Shown: piece by piece, positions 28,480-37,373 of the stretch
Layout: each line of letters begins with the position of its first letter
Position numbering within the stretch: the first letter of the stretch is position 1
Source of the DNA: Terriglobia bacterium
GTDB lineage: Bacteria; Acidobacteriota; Terriglobia; Terriglobales; Acidobacteriaceae
Direction of reading: 5' to 3'
Length of the DNA: 64,000 nucleotides
Assembly (NCBI GenBank): GCA_032252755.1
Contig: JAVUPY010000007.1
Location: 23,468-87,467 of the forward strand
Notes under the pieces: model-generated
Databases searched by the model: none
What the model saw: the letters and a program-made list of their open reading frames with translations, nothing else
What the model was told of the DNA's origin: nothing
Program-made: the position numbers and the translations under genes

Positions 28480-29085
28480 ATGAAAACAAGACATTGGATT
28501 TTGGCCAGTACCTTGGCGCTCCTTGCTGTCGCGCTGGCGCAACCGGCGGCGGCCCAGAATGATAGTGCGATCGTGCAGGCTGCGAAGCAGAAGTCGAGCG
28601 AGAAGAAATCCGGACACGTCTACACCAATGACGACTTCCCGGATTCCCAGGCACCGCCGGATAACAACACAGCGAGCCAGGGCGATGCATCTGCAATGAC
28701 GGACCAGGGTGACGGAGCCAAGGCCGATGTTTCAGGCGATAAGACCGACGCAAAGGCCGGAGACAAGAAGGCAGACCCAAAATCAGCCGATGCTGCCAAG
28801 GCTGCCGACGACCAGAAACTCAAGGATCTGGAAGGTAAGCTCTCCGACGCCAAAAAGGGTGAGCAGGATCTCCAAAGAAAACTGGATACGTTGCAGCAGA
28901 AGGCCGACAGCACTCAGGACCAGTTCCGGAAGAATATGTACCTCGACATGATCTCCAACCAGCAGATTACGTTGTCGGAATTCCGCCGCGAACAGGAATC
29001 CTTGACCGCGCAGATCGAACAGGAAAAGAATAAGAGCAAGGACAAGACAGCAGATCAGGAAGACAAGGCCTCGGATCAGAAATAG
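28480..29085 (+). CDS. Secreted coiled-coil protein at the end of the pilin operon
   Basis: A 201-aa protein with a signal peptide (HWILASTLALLAVALAQPAAA, cleavage near residue 24) and then a low-complexity Lys/Asp/Ala stretch, ending in a long coiled coil (about residues 100-180, LKDLEGKLSDAKKGEQDLQ, and later QITLSEFRREQESLTAQIE). I do not recognise a family. It starts 8 bases after the pilus gene behind GAGGTG at 28471-28476, so it is probably part of the operon, perhaps as a periplasmic scaffold. A strong terminator follows. Confidence 0.7.
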   Translation: MKTRHWILASTLALLAVALAQPAAAQNDSAIVQAAKQKSSEKKSGHVYTNDDFPDSQAPPDNNTASQGDASAMTDQGDGAKADVSGDKTDAKAGDKKADPKSADAAKAADDQKLKDLEGKLSDAKKGEQDLQRKLDTLQQKADSTQDQFRKNMYLDMISNQQITLSEFRREQESLTAQIEQEKNKSKDKTADQEDKASDQK

Positions 29086-29102
29086 GAATCGGCTCTGTGA
29101 TC

Positions 29103-29130
29103 AAGGCTGGCCTTTCGGCCAGCCTTTTCC
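29103..29130 (+). terminator. Rho-independent terminator of the pilin operon
   Basis: A perfect 10-base stem AAGGCTGGCC / GGCCAGCCTT with a TTTC loop (29103-29126) runs directly into TTTT. Confidence 0.85.
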
Positions 29131-29189
29131 ACTGATCTCAAGAGAGTGGTTGCCGGCACGAGTGGCGGCTTCGTAAAATTATTCTCCAG

Positions 29190-30176
29190 ATGTCGCGTTC
29201 CGGTGGGATCCTCGACAACCAAGACTTAGCTCGAGTTCAAAACACGCTCCTCGCCTGGTACCGCCGCGAGCGGCGCGACCTGCCTTGGCGCGAAACCCGC
29301 GATCCCTACCGCATCTGGATTTCCGAAATCATGTTGCAGCAGACGCGTGTGACTGCCGTGCTGAAGTACTATCGGCGCTTCCTGGCGCGATTTCCTGACG
29401 TGCACACGCTCGCCGTGGCCAAAGAAGCCGATGTGCTCGCCGTGTGGAGCGGTCTGGGTTACTACCGGCGCGCCCGTGCGATGCACGCGGCCGCGCGCAA
29501 GATTGTCGCGGAGTTCGGTGGCAACTTCCCCGGCACCGCGGGTGAGCTTTTAAATTTGCCGGGCATCGGCCGATACACTGCGGCTGCCGTCGCGAGCATT
29601 GCCTTTGGAGAACCGGTTGCCGTCGTGGACGGTAATGTCGAGCGCGTCCTGGCGCGCTTCCTCGGGCAGGATCTCCGTCAGAGAAACGAAGCGTGGCAGC
29701 ACGCGTCGGTCCTGCTCCCGGCGAAGTACCCGGGAGACTGGAACCAGGCGATGATGGAACTCGGTGCGACCGTGTGTCTGCCGGAGCAACCGAGGTGCCT
29801 GCTCTGCCCGGTAAAGAACTGGTGCGCGGATCCCGGCCGGCAAACGAAGAAGCCGCGAGGCGACCGTCATAAGCGGGAGTTGATCTTCGGTCTGGCGCAA
29901 CGGCGAGGCTCCGTTTACCTTATCCAGCGGAATTCCAAGGACAGGTTGATGGCTGGGATGTGGGAAATCCCACCCACCGAAAAAGCAGATGATTCTCCGC
30001 TGTTCCTCTTGCGCCACTCGATCACGAACAGCGACTACACCGTACTGGTGTTCCCGCTCGCGGCCGCCGAAGTTCGTGGCGGGAGATGGATCGCGCTGAA
30101 GAAATCACACGAGTTGCCTCTGACCGGGTTGACGCGAAAGATTTTGCGGGCGGCGAATCTGTGGAAGAGTCCATGA
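29190..30176 (+). CDS. mutY: A/G-specific adenine glycosylase MutY
   Basis: A 328-aa base-excision repair enzyme that removes adenine mispaired with 8-oxoguanine. The N-terminal helix-hairpin-helix GPD core has EIMLQQTRV (the catalytic Glu region), LPGIGRYTAAAVAS hairpin, and the catalytic Asp in AVVDGNVERV. The iron-sulfur cluster loop is complete: C-x6-C-x2-C-x5-C in CLPEQPRCLLCPVKNWC. The C-terminal Nudix-like recognition domain (from about residue 230) is present but short. No clear ribosome binding site is seen before the ATG. Confidence 0.95.
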   Translation: MSRSGGILDNQDLARVQNTLLAWYRRERRDLPWRETRDPYRIWISEIMLQQTRVTAVLKYYRRFLARFPDVHTLAVAKEADVLAVWSGLGYYRRARAMHAAARKIVAEFGGNFPGTAGELLNLPGIGRYTAAAVASIAFGEPVAVVDGNVERVLARFLGQDLRQRNEAWQHASVLLPAKYPGDWNQAMMELGATVCLPEQPRCLLCPVKNWCADPGRQTKKPRGDRHKRELIFGLAQRRGSVYLIQRNSKDRLMAGMWEIPPTEKADDSPLFLLRHSITNSDYTVLVFPLAAAEVRGGRWIALKKSHELPLTGLTRKILRAANLWKSP

Positions 30177-30204
30177 ATCTAAGGTTTTAGGGCAAGGAGA
30201 AAAA

Positions 30205-30699
30205 ATGGCTGCACTAAAACCAGGCACAAAGGCACCCGCAGTCGAGCTTCCTCTGTTGGGCGGACGCACGTTCTCACTGGGAGATTCGTTGTCCAAGGGA
30301 CCCGTCGGATTGGCCTTCTTCAAGGTTTCCTGCCCGGTGTGCCAGTATGCATTTCCATACTTTAATCGAATGGCAGATCTCATCCAGGGAAAACGCCTCA
30401 CCTTTGTGGGGATCTCGCAGGACGACGGCCCCAGCACGGCAGAATTCGCAAAGAGCTTCGGCGTGCATTTTCCACTCGCGCTCGACGATGTGCTCCGTTA
30501 CCCGGTGTCCAACGCTTACGGCCTCACCAACGTTCCGACGCTGTTCATCATCGACGAGGACGGGAAAATTTCGCACACCATCATCAGTTGGTCGCGGCAA
30601 GACATGGAATCCCTCTACGCGGAGTTCCGCGACAGCCAGAACGCCACCCGCAAGCTGTTCCAGCATGGGGAGAACGTCGCCGAATTTAAGGCCGGTTGA
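30205..30699 (+). CDS. Thioredoxin-fold redoxin (AhpC/TSA- or TlpA-like)
   Basis: A 164-aa thioredoxin-fold protein. The active site is CPVC (SCPVCQYAF, residues about 45-48), the fold-defining cis-Pro is in TNVPTLFII, and GAYPLSN-like hydrophobic strands follow. There is no signal peptide, so it is cytoplasmic. It resembles peroxiredoxin/bacterioferritin comigratory-type or ResA/TlpA-like redoxins, where CxxC reduces disulfides or peroxides. It is preceded by AAGGAGAAAAA at a perfect distance. It lies 28 bases after mutY; both fit oxidative-damage defence, but co-regulation is not shown. Confidence 0.8.
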   Translation: MAALKPGTKAPAVELPLLGGRTFSLGDSLSKGPVGLAFFKVSCPVCQYAFPYFNRMADLIQGKRLTFVGISQDDGPSTAEFAKSFGVHFPLALDDVLRYPVSNAYGLTNVPTLFIIDEDGKISHTIISWSRQDMESLYAEFRDSQNATRKLFQHGENVAEFKAG

Positions 30700-30710
30700 G
30701 AGTCCAAAAA

Positions 30711-30733
30711 CTGATCCGCGGTCGCGGATCACG
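30711..30733. repeat. Palindromic ATCCGCG repeat after the redoxin gene
   Basis: GATCCGCG / CGCGGATC form a perfect 8-base inverted repeat with a GT centre (30713-30730), 14 bases after the redoxin stop. It shares the ATCCGCG core with the dispersed repeats at 43159, 47970 and 56533. It could also act as a transcript-end hairpin; no T-tract follows. Confidence 0.5.
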
Positions 30734-30843
30734 AACCCGGAAGGTAGTTCGATTGATTCACGAAAAGTGCTATCCAGTCGCGAGTTCTTGATTCCTCCCG
30801 TACAATCAGTCGTTAGAAAACTCAATCCATTTGTGGGTCAGGA

Positions 30844-32523
30844 ATGCGAAGAGGAATCTTTTTTCTCGTATCGTGCGCCTTGCTGCTGAGCATGGCGTTG
30901 GCTCAATCAAGAACTCATCGAGCGAAGAAGTACACCACGATGCCGCCAGGCGCGATGCAGGCCATGCACGACGTCAGCGATGGCCGCATCAAAGCCGACA
31001 TTCGATTTTTGTCGAGCGATGTTCTTGAGGGGCGCGGCACCGGCGCTCGTGGCGGTGATATCGCAGCGCACTACATCGCGAACCAGTTCGAGGAAGCCGG
31101 TCTGAAGCCTCTCGGAGCAAATGGCACTTATCTCCAGGACGTGCCAATGCTCGGCGTCACTACGCTCCCCGAGAGCACGATGACTATCACCACCCCCAAG
31201 GAAACGATGAACCTGAAGCAGTGGGACGATTGCGTCATCATGGATGACTCGGGGAATTCGTTGAGTGACACCGCTTCGGATCTCCTGTTCGTCGGCTACG
31301 GGATCCGCGCCCCGGATTACAACTGGGACGACTACGCGGGCGTGGACGTCAAGGGCAAGGTCTTGCTGATGCTCGTCAACGAGCCGCCGTCGAACGACGA
31401 GAACTTTTTCAAAGGCAAGGCGCTGACCTACTACGGCCGGTGGACTTACAAGTACGAAGAAGCGGCGCGGATGGGCGCGGCCGGCGTCATCCTCATCCAC
31501 AAAACCGACATGGCAAGCTACGGCTGGGATGTCGTGCGTAACTCATGGTCGGGCGAGCGCTCTTATCTTCGCGATGATAAGAATCCGAAGCTGCGGCTTG
31601 CCGCATGGGTGCAACATGATGTCGCCACAAAGATGCTGGCGGATGCAGGGCAGAACCTGGATCAACTGATTCAAGCGGCGCAGCAGCGTGGATTCAAGCC
31701 TGTTCCGCTTCCCCTCAAAGTTCAGGCCCACGTAGTCAGCAAGGTCAGGCCCTTCGATGCTTATAACGTGATCGGCGAAGTGCCGGGGTCGAATGCCACG
31801 TTGAACGACCAGGCCGTTATCATCTCCGCCCATTATGATCATTTGGGTATTCGGCCTGATATGAAGGGCGACAACATATACAACGGGGCTCTCGATAATG
31901 CTTCGGGAACCGCAATGCTGATGGAGATGGCGCGAGCCGCTAGCGGGGCTCCGCAGAAGCCAAAGCGCTCGATTATATTCGCCGCAGTCACCGGGGAGGA
32001 GCAGGGGCTCTTGGGATCGGAGTATCTCGGCCAGCATCCTCCAATTCCGGACAGAAACATCTCCCTAAACATCAACTTTGACTCCATTCCGCCGCTGGGC
32101 ATTCCCAAGGAAGTTAGCGCTGGCGGATATGATCGGACGACTTTTGCCCCGATCTTCCAAAAGACGGCTGCCGATTTCGGCATGACGATTGTGCCGCCCG
32201 GGCATCCAGAATCCGGTGGTTACTATCGTTCCGACCATTTCAGCTTTGCGCGCGTCGGAATCCCGGCTTTCTCGGTAAATACCGGTGGACGCTTCGAAGG
32301 ACATCCCGAGGAGTGGGTGAAGGAGCAGCAGAAAAAGAACTCGGCCAACTACCATGAGCCCTCCGATGAGTTCCAGGAAAACGGTGACTACCGCACGGAT
32401 GGCGTAATGGCGCGGTTCGGCCTCGCGCTGGCATGGCAGGCGGCGGACCTGCCGAACTTGGTCGAATGGCACCAGGGCGATGAGTTCGAGGCCGCCCGGA
32501 AGGCGGAAGCGGGCCGAAAGTAG
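30844..32523 (+). CDS. Secreted M28-family zinc aminopeptidase
   Basis: A 559-aa protein. The N-terminus is a signal peptide (cleavage near AQ, residue about 20). The M28 di-zinc pattern is visible: ISAHYDHLG (first His), NGALDNASGTAML (Asp bridging), VTGEEQGLLGSEY (Glu base and Glu ligand) and the final YRSDHFSFARVGIP (His). A protease-associated region lies before it (about residues 130-260). It should be an exported aminopeptidase or related peptidase. The start ATG at 30844 has GGTCAGGA upstream. A strong terminator follows. Confidence 0.88.
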   Translation: MRRGIFFLVSCALLLSMALAQSRTHRAKKYTTMPPGAMQAMHDVSDGRIKADIRFLSSDVLEGRGTGARGGDIAAHYIANQFEEAGLKPLGANGTYLQDVPMLGVTTLPESTMTITTPKETMNLKQWDDCVIMDDSGNSLSDTASDLLFVGYGIRAPDYNWDDYAGVDVKGKVLLMLVNEPPSNDENFFKGKALTYYGRWTYKYEEAARMGAAGVILIHKTDMASYGWDVVRNSWSGERSYLRDDKNPKLRLAAWVQHDVATKMLADAGQNLDQLIQAAQQRGFKPVPLPLKVQAHVVSKVRPFDAYNVIGEVPGSNATLNDQAVIISAHYDHLGIRPDMKGDNIYNGALDNASGTAMLMEMARAASGAPQKPKRSIIFAAVTGEEQGLLGSEYLGQHPPIPDRNISLNINFDSIPPLGIPKEVSAGGYDRTTFAPIFQKTAADFGMTIVPPGHPESGGYYRSDHFSFARVGIPAFSVNTGGRFEGHPEEWVKEQQKKNSANYHEPSDEFQENGDYRTDGVMARFGLALAWQAADLPNLVEWHQGDEFEAARKAEAGRK

Positions 32524-32543
32524 CCTCCGGACAGCTGGAAATG

Positions 32544-32578
32544 GGCGCATCGCCTCGGCGGTGCGCCTTGGTTTTTTG
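32544..32578 (+). terminator. Rho-independent terminator after the M28 peptidase gene
   Basis: Two 11-base arms at 32544-32554 and 32557-32567 pair (one G-T pair, tight loop), followed by TTGGTTTTTTGG. Confidence 0.75.
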
Positions 32579-32735
32579 GTTCCGAAGGTAACCTAGCGCA
32601 GGTGTTGCCGAGGTGGTAACTTCGGAACGCTAGTTGTAGCTCGAATCGATAACCGCGATGGTGAAGGCTCTGCGAGAGTCTCGCCGCGCTTAGCAGAACG
32701 GACCACCGGGGCCTGGTGCCCCGCCATGAGGTGAA

Positions 32736-35006
32736 ATGCCTCGCTTTCCTTTTTTTGAGCGGGTGAATGTTGCCGACCACGTCAAACAATTGGCGCTGGC
32801 GACGTACACTCCCGAAATCAAGTTGGAAGGCCTGCTGACCGGTGTCGACAACGTGCGGCATGATGTCCACCTCAGCCCAAAATTCGCCGAGACCGCCCGC
32901 GCGCACCTCGTAAAGCTGATCGCGAAATACGGCAATGTCGAGGATTTGACTCAGTCCGAGCCACTTGCCTCCGCAAATCAAAATAATGTCCCGGTGTGGT
33001 CGCGTCCCAAGATCGATCCTGTAAAACCCAAACCTGCCGACCCGAGTGCCGAGTTCAAGCGGATGCTCGCCGATCTTCAACTGGCGTCGCTACACCAGGC
33101 GAAGGCGGACGGAAATATCTGCCGCGATGTCCTTTGCCGCCTGGCAGTCATTAAGTTTTTGCGCAACGAGCTTTCGACCCAATTCGTGCAGGTGCTTGAA
33201 CGTTGCCGCGCCAAGCTTCGCGAATACGAAGGGCCACGGAGTAATCCCAAGGGCATTGCGCTGCGCGACCGTTTCCTGAAACTTCAAGTCTCGAAGAAAA
33301 TCGTACAGCGCAAAGCCGGCCAAGAACTCTTTGCCACGCTGCGTGAGGTTGAAAAGGAATCGCTGGCACGCATGCGCCGGGTGCTCTTTGGCGATGCCGA
33401 ACTCGGCGTCTATGAACTCTTCATGGACCGCCTGCTGTTCAGCGAAAACGGCCGCGACGATTATTTGAACGCCGAACACTACGTCATGCTCGGCAACTAC
33501 GACAAGGACGTGGACCGGTTCGAGTTCGTTGTAGAAGCCGCGGAAGAGTTTTTCGAGAAAATCGGTCTTCTGGATGCACTGGATCTAGAGCAGGATCGCG
33601 CGCGACTTGATGGTTGGCTGAATGCGCCGGAGAATGCACAGGAGTTGGTTGCGGGCGGCTCCCCTGACGAGGATTCCGTAAAGGGGAAGGGCCAACGCGC
33701 TGTCCTGACGGCATGGACGCAGACTCTGGAAGACGCCGGAATCCTTCCCTACGTGATCGCCTCTTACGAGGTGGTTCCGTTATTGGCAGAATATTCGCCG
33801 GTCATCAATCCGCAGCAACTCAAAAACGCGCTGATCTCGCGGGCGGAGCGCAAGCGCGTGGAGCAATTGCTCGAGGAGCACGGAAGGATGTCCGCGGAGA
33901 AACTGCAGACTGCCGTGCGCCGCATGGAAAACTATTCATTTCCCGAGCGAACCAAGACGGCGGGCCGTTTCCTCGTCGATTTCATGCGCTACCATCGCGA
34001 CCTGCGGCGGTTGGAGGCAGTAAATTCCGCGGTTGACGCTATTAATGTCGTAGCGAACGACAAACTTCGCGAACTCTCGTCCATCAATAACACGCTCTAC
34101 GAATTTCTCCTCACCGAGGAACAAAAGCCGGCAGAAGAAAGAATTGCCAGCCATGTGATCCTGAAAGCCGATATTCGCGATTCGACTTATCTCACGCGAA
34201 CGCTGTTTGAACGCGGCCTGAATCCGGCATCGTACTTCAGTCTGAATTTCTACGAACCGGTGAACAAGTTGCTGCCAAAGTACGGCGCGACCAAAGTCTT
34301 CATCGAAGGCGACGCGGTCATTCTGGCGATGTTCGAGCGCGAAAACGAGCAGAGCTTCGTGGCGGCACGTACTTGCATGCTGGCCCGCGAGATGATTGCT
34401 ATCGTGCGCGGCTATAACGAGCAATCGCAGAAATCCGGCCTGCCAACGCTGGAACTCGGGATCGGAATCTGCTTCCAGGATTCCGCGCCGATGTACCTGA
34501 TGGATGGCGCGAACCGCATCATGATTTCCAAGGCGCTCAACGAAAGCGACCGGCTCTCGTCCTGCAGCAAAGCTGCGCGCAAATACGCCGGACTCAATGA
34601 AAATCTCTTCAACGTCTTCGCCTTCAAAACCGTTGATGACGCCTTCACCGGTGGTACCCCTGAAGAATTCCTGATCCGCTACAACATCGGCGGCGTGCAC
34701 ATCAATGAAGCCGCCTTCCAGAAACTGCAGCAGGAGATCAAGCTGCAACTGACCGCGGTGGAGTTGCCTGGTCTCTGGGGCAAAGAAACCGTCCGCCTGT
34801 ATAGCGGCCTGGTTCCCGTGGCGACTGCGAGCGGCACGGCTTCGTTCCACAACATTGTCGTGCGCGAAGCTCACATCCCACACGTAAACGCCATGGATAT
34901 GTCACTTCGCGAGTGGACCGACGGGCGATACTACGAGGTCTGCACCAACTCGCGCGTTTACGATTTGCTGGAATCCAGGAGCGCGCGGGTGGCGGCAACG
35001 ACGTAA
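32736..35006 (+). CDS. Class III adenylate/guanylate cyclase-like protein with a long novel N-terminus
   Basis: A 756-aa protein. The C-terminal domain (residues about 470-640) has the class III cyclase core: first metal-binding Asp D479 in LKADIRDST, then D526 in FIEGDAVILAMF, 47 residues apart as in the family. ALGIGICF-like strand (LELGIGICFQD) follows. The N-terminal ~465 residues have no family I recognise; they are helical, with a charged stretch ending in RTKTAGRFLVDFMRYHRDL, which may be a sensor or regulatory module. No transmembrane helix is evident. The substrate (ATP or GTP) cannot be set from what I can see. The ATG at 32736 has GAGG nearby. Confidence 0.75.
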   Translation: MPRFPFFERVNVADHVKQLALATYTPEIKLEGLLTGVDNVRHDVHLSPKFAETARAHLVKLIAKYGNVEDLTQSEPLASANQNNVPVWSRPKIDPVKPKPADPSAEFKRMLADLQLASLHQAKADGNICRDVLCRLAVIKFLRNELSTQFVQVLERCRAKLREYEGPRSNPKGIALRDRFLKLQVSKKIVQRKAGQELFATLREVEKESLARMRRVLFGDAELGVYELFMDRLLFSENGRDDYLNAEHYVMLGNYDKDVDRFEFVVEAAEEFFEKIGLLDALDLEQDRARLDGWLNAPENAQELVAGGSPDEDSVKGKGQRAVLTAWTQTLEDAGILPYVIASYEVVPLLAEYSPVINPQQLKNALISRAERKRVEQLLEEHGRMSAEKLQTAVRRMENYSFPERTKTAGRFLVDFMRYHRDLRRLEAVNSAVDAINVVANDKLRELSSINNTLYEFLLTEEQKPAEERIASHVILKADIRDSTYLTRTLFERGLNPASYFSLNFYEPVNKLLPKYGATKVFIEGDAVILAMFERENEQSFVAARTCMLAREMIAIVRGYNEQSQKSGLPTLELGIGICFQDSAPMYLMDGANRIMISKALNESDRLSSCSKAARKYAGLNENLFNVFAFKTVDDAFTGGTPEEFLIRYNIGGVHINEAAFQKLQQEIKLQLTAVELPGLWGKETVRLYSGLVPVATASGTASFHNIVVREAHIPHVNAMDMSLREWTDGRYYEVCTNSRVYDLLESRSARVAATT

Positions 35007-35008
35007 AG

Positions 35009-36721
35009 CTATTGTTTCCACTTCTCCGCGCGAAACGGAACCTGCACCACAGCTTCGACATCTACAGGAACGCCTTCCTTCGTGCCCGGACGGAACCGCC
35101 AGCGGGAGAGTGCAGCCATTGCGCTCTGGTCGAGCCGTCGATCCGCACTGTCGAGAACGCGCACCGAGTCGACGGTTCCATTGGCGCGAATGACCGCATA
35201 CAGCACCACGGTCCCTTCCACACGGTCGCGAATCAGTTCTGGCGGATAAGCCGGGTCCACCTTGTTGAGCGCGACGGGCGCGCTGATGTCGCTCTTGTCC
35301 TGCGTCGGCTTGAGTTCGGCATAGCGGACGATCCAACTCCCGACCGCTGAGGAAAGGTTCGGCATGTTGAGCACCATCGAGTAGAACTTCCGGTTGCCGA
35401 AAACCTGGTTCTCGATCTTCGAAGCGGGAGGGTTCGGTGGGTTCGAAGAGGGCCGCGGAAAATCCGCCGGGGCGTGCATCGCAGCGTAGAAAGCCTTTCG
35501 CAGATCGCCATTCGGCGCTCCGCTAACCGGAGCCTTTGGGTCCGGCGCTGGGCCGATGTAGATTCCTTCCAGGGGATCGTGGCCATTCCCTTTGCCGGGT
35601 GTACCCTGTTCGTTCACGCCGCCTCCCGCAATCGTCGGAGTCCCCGGCGCTCCCGCCTTTCCTTCAGGACCCGCAGCGAAAATGCCTTTGCGGGAGCCCG
35701 CTGGAGGTTCGATCGGCGCTTTGACTTCTGCCGGCTGAACACTTAACGCCAGCATTCGCCCCTGTGGTTTTCCTGCACCCAATCCGTGCAGCGATGGCGG
35801 CGGTGCGGGTGCCACGGTTGCCGTCTTACCACGAGTATCCGATCCACCCGATGGACCTGCCGAGCGTTGTGGCGCAACCGGGAGTTTCGGTGCGCTTACG
35901 TGTGGCTCCAACTTCGCGATGTTCATCGTGCCAGGATCGCGCAGTTGATCGAGAGTTGGGGCCGGCTCGATCACTGAAGGAGCCATGGAACGCACACGAA
36001 ACATTGCATTCGTCGGCAAATCTGCCGATGGTCTGATCACATCCGGCTGCACTTGCGGAATAGCGCGATCCGACGACGGAAGAATATCCGGTGGCGGCGC
36101 GATCACATCCGGCGGGAGCAAAAGCTTGGGTTGCGAGAGATTTGCGGAAGCAGCCATCGGCTGGATCGGCGCCGCTTTGTCCGCCCACACGACCACGTTC
36201 GGCAACGGAACCTCTCTGTGCAGAATTCGGATATCCGGCGTGACGATCGTCTGCCGCGAATTGTCCGGCTCCGGCGGAACCGAGATGATCTCCTGCTTCG
36301 CTAGCGCCGGCTCCCCCTTTAACGCATGCTTCGCCGGTTTCGGCGGAGTGGATACCGGCGGCAGATACGGGCTCACCGGGTAATATTCGATCTTCGTGTT
36401 CTCAAACGGGTTGAGGATGCGTTGCGGCCGCCGTTGAAACAACGGCGATGTCGAGAGCCCGTAAACGATGAGAACGAACAGCACATGCCCAGCGTAGGAG
36501 TCGAAAACGAAGCGTAGCCGCGACGGATATTGAACAAACAAATCCTGCCAGAAATCAGGCGCAGGTTCCGAGGTTATTTCCAACGGCTCTTCGTGCCGCG
36601 GAAGCAGCGTATCGCGCAAATTGCGGAAGAACACCCCGGCCCGGGAACTCCATTCCACAAGCAATTGTGGTTCGAATCCGACGGGGATGGTGTTGGCTTC
36701 GGTGCTGCGCTCGGGGGCCAT
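35009..36721 (-). CDS. TonB-family energy transducer
   Basis: A 570-aa protein. One transmembrane helix (about residues 77-95) follows an ~75-residue cytoplasmic N-terminus; then a very long Pro/Ala/Lys-rich periplasmic span, and a C-terminal TonB domain (about residues 488-570) with VDPAYPPELIRDRVEGTVVL and SRWRFRPGTKEGVPV. It would transmit proton-motive force to outer-membrane TonB-dependent receptors. The spacer is longer than in E. coli TonB (239 aa in total). No exbB/exbD genes are in the window. The start ATG at 36721 lies in a C-rich stretch with no clear ribosome binding site. The stop is 2 bases from the stop of the convergent cyclase-like gene. Confidence 0.88.
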   Translation of the reverse strand: MAPERSTEANTIPVGFEPQLLVEWSSRAGVFFRNLRDTLLPRHEEPLEITSEPAPDFWQDLFVQYPSRLRFVFDSYAGHVLFVLIVYGLSTSPLFQRRPQRILNPFENTKIEYYPVSPYLPPVSTPPKPAKHALKGEPALAKQEIISVPPEPDNSRQTIVTPDIRILHREVPLPNVVVWADKAAPIQPMAASANLSQPKLLLPPDVIAPPPDILPSSDRAIPQVQPDVIRPSADLPTNAMFRVRSMAPSVIEPAPTLDQLRDPGTMNIAKLEPHVSAPKLPVAPQRSAGPSGGSDTRGKTATVAPAPPPSLHGLGAGKPQGRMLALSVQPAEVKAPIEPPAGSRKGIFAAGPEGKAGAPGTPTIAGGGVNEQGTPGKGNGHDPLEGIYIGPAPDPKAPVSGAPNGDLRKAFYAAMHAPADFPRPSSNPPNPPASKIENQVFGNRKFYSMVLNMPNLSSAVGSWIVRYAELKPTQDKSDISAPVALNKVDPAYPPELIRDRVEGTVVLYAVIRANGTVDSVRVLDSADRRLDQSAMAALSRWRFRPGTKEGVPVDVEAVVQVPFRAEKWKQ

Positions 36722-36866
36722 GCTTCAACCAGGGATGGGTTGAATGATTTTAGCACTCCGGGGAGGCTGAACCGCGGACCCAAGCAGGGGGATTTTCGAT
36801 TAGTACTACGCCCAAAGTACGGAAACCGCGAGCAAAATCCGGCTATACTCCTCAGTAGGTACTCTG

Positions 36867-37373
36867 ATGAAAGCTCTCAATCTTCTTCTCATCTTCGTCG
36901 TAGTGTCGCTCGCCGCGCTCGCTCAGGAGCCGTCGAATCCACCGGCCTCGCCGACGCAACCACCCACTGCCGCTGCCGACGATATTTCCGGCATGTACAC
37001 GTTCCTCAAGGAAGGCGAATTCGTGCAGATCACCGTGCAGGATGGCATCGTTTCCGGATTCGTTTCGCGCTACGGTGATTCCGATTCCGATAGAGATGCA
37101 TTTCTCGATCAGTTCTTCACCAAGGCGTCCCTCAAAGGCAACCACCTTACCTTCACGACGAAGCAAGTTCACGGCGAATCGTTCGATTTTGACGGTACCG
37201 TGGAGCGTGGTCCCGGCAAGACTCCGCACGATGACGCTTATCGCGTGATCCGCGGCACCCTGACGCACTCCGCCGAGGACGCCAATGGCAAGCCTGTCGC
37301 GAAGTCCCGCCAGATCGAGATGAAATCTTTTCCGCAGGATCTGGACGAAGATGAAACGCCGAGAAAACCCTGA
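36867..37373 (+). CDS. Secreted hypothetical protein (168 aa)
   Basis: A signal peptide (LNLLLIFVVVSLAALAQ, cut near residue 20) is followed by a short Pro-rich spacer and a beta-rich domain (MYTFLKEGEFVQITVQDGIVSGFVSRYGDSDSDRDAFLDQFF). No family recognised, though the pattern of a binding strand with DSDSDRDAF acidic residues may be a lipocalin/FABP-like barrel. It ends exactly where the convergent SRPBCC gene ends (stops abut). The ATG at 36867 is used; TAGGTACT upstream is a weak ribosome binding site. Confidence 0.65.
   Translation: MKALNLLLIFVVVSLAALAQEPSNPPASPTQPPTAAADDISGMYTFLKEGEFVQITVQDGIVSGFVSRYGDSDSDRDAFLDQFFTKASLKGNHLTFTTKQVHGESFDFDGTVERGPGKTPHDDAYRVIRGTLTHSAEDANGKPVAKSRQIEMKSFPQDLDEDETPRKP

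Noticed and set aside
33936..34883. Minus-strand frame (315 codons) opposite the cyclase-like gene
   Set aside because: It is antisense to the cyclase core and lacks a ribosome binding site or recognisable motif.
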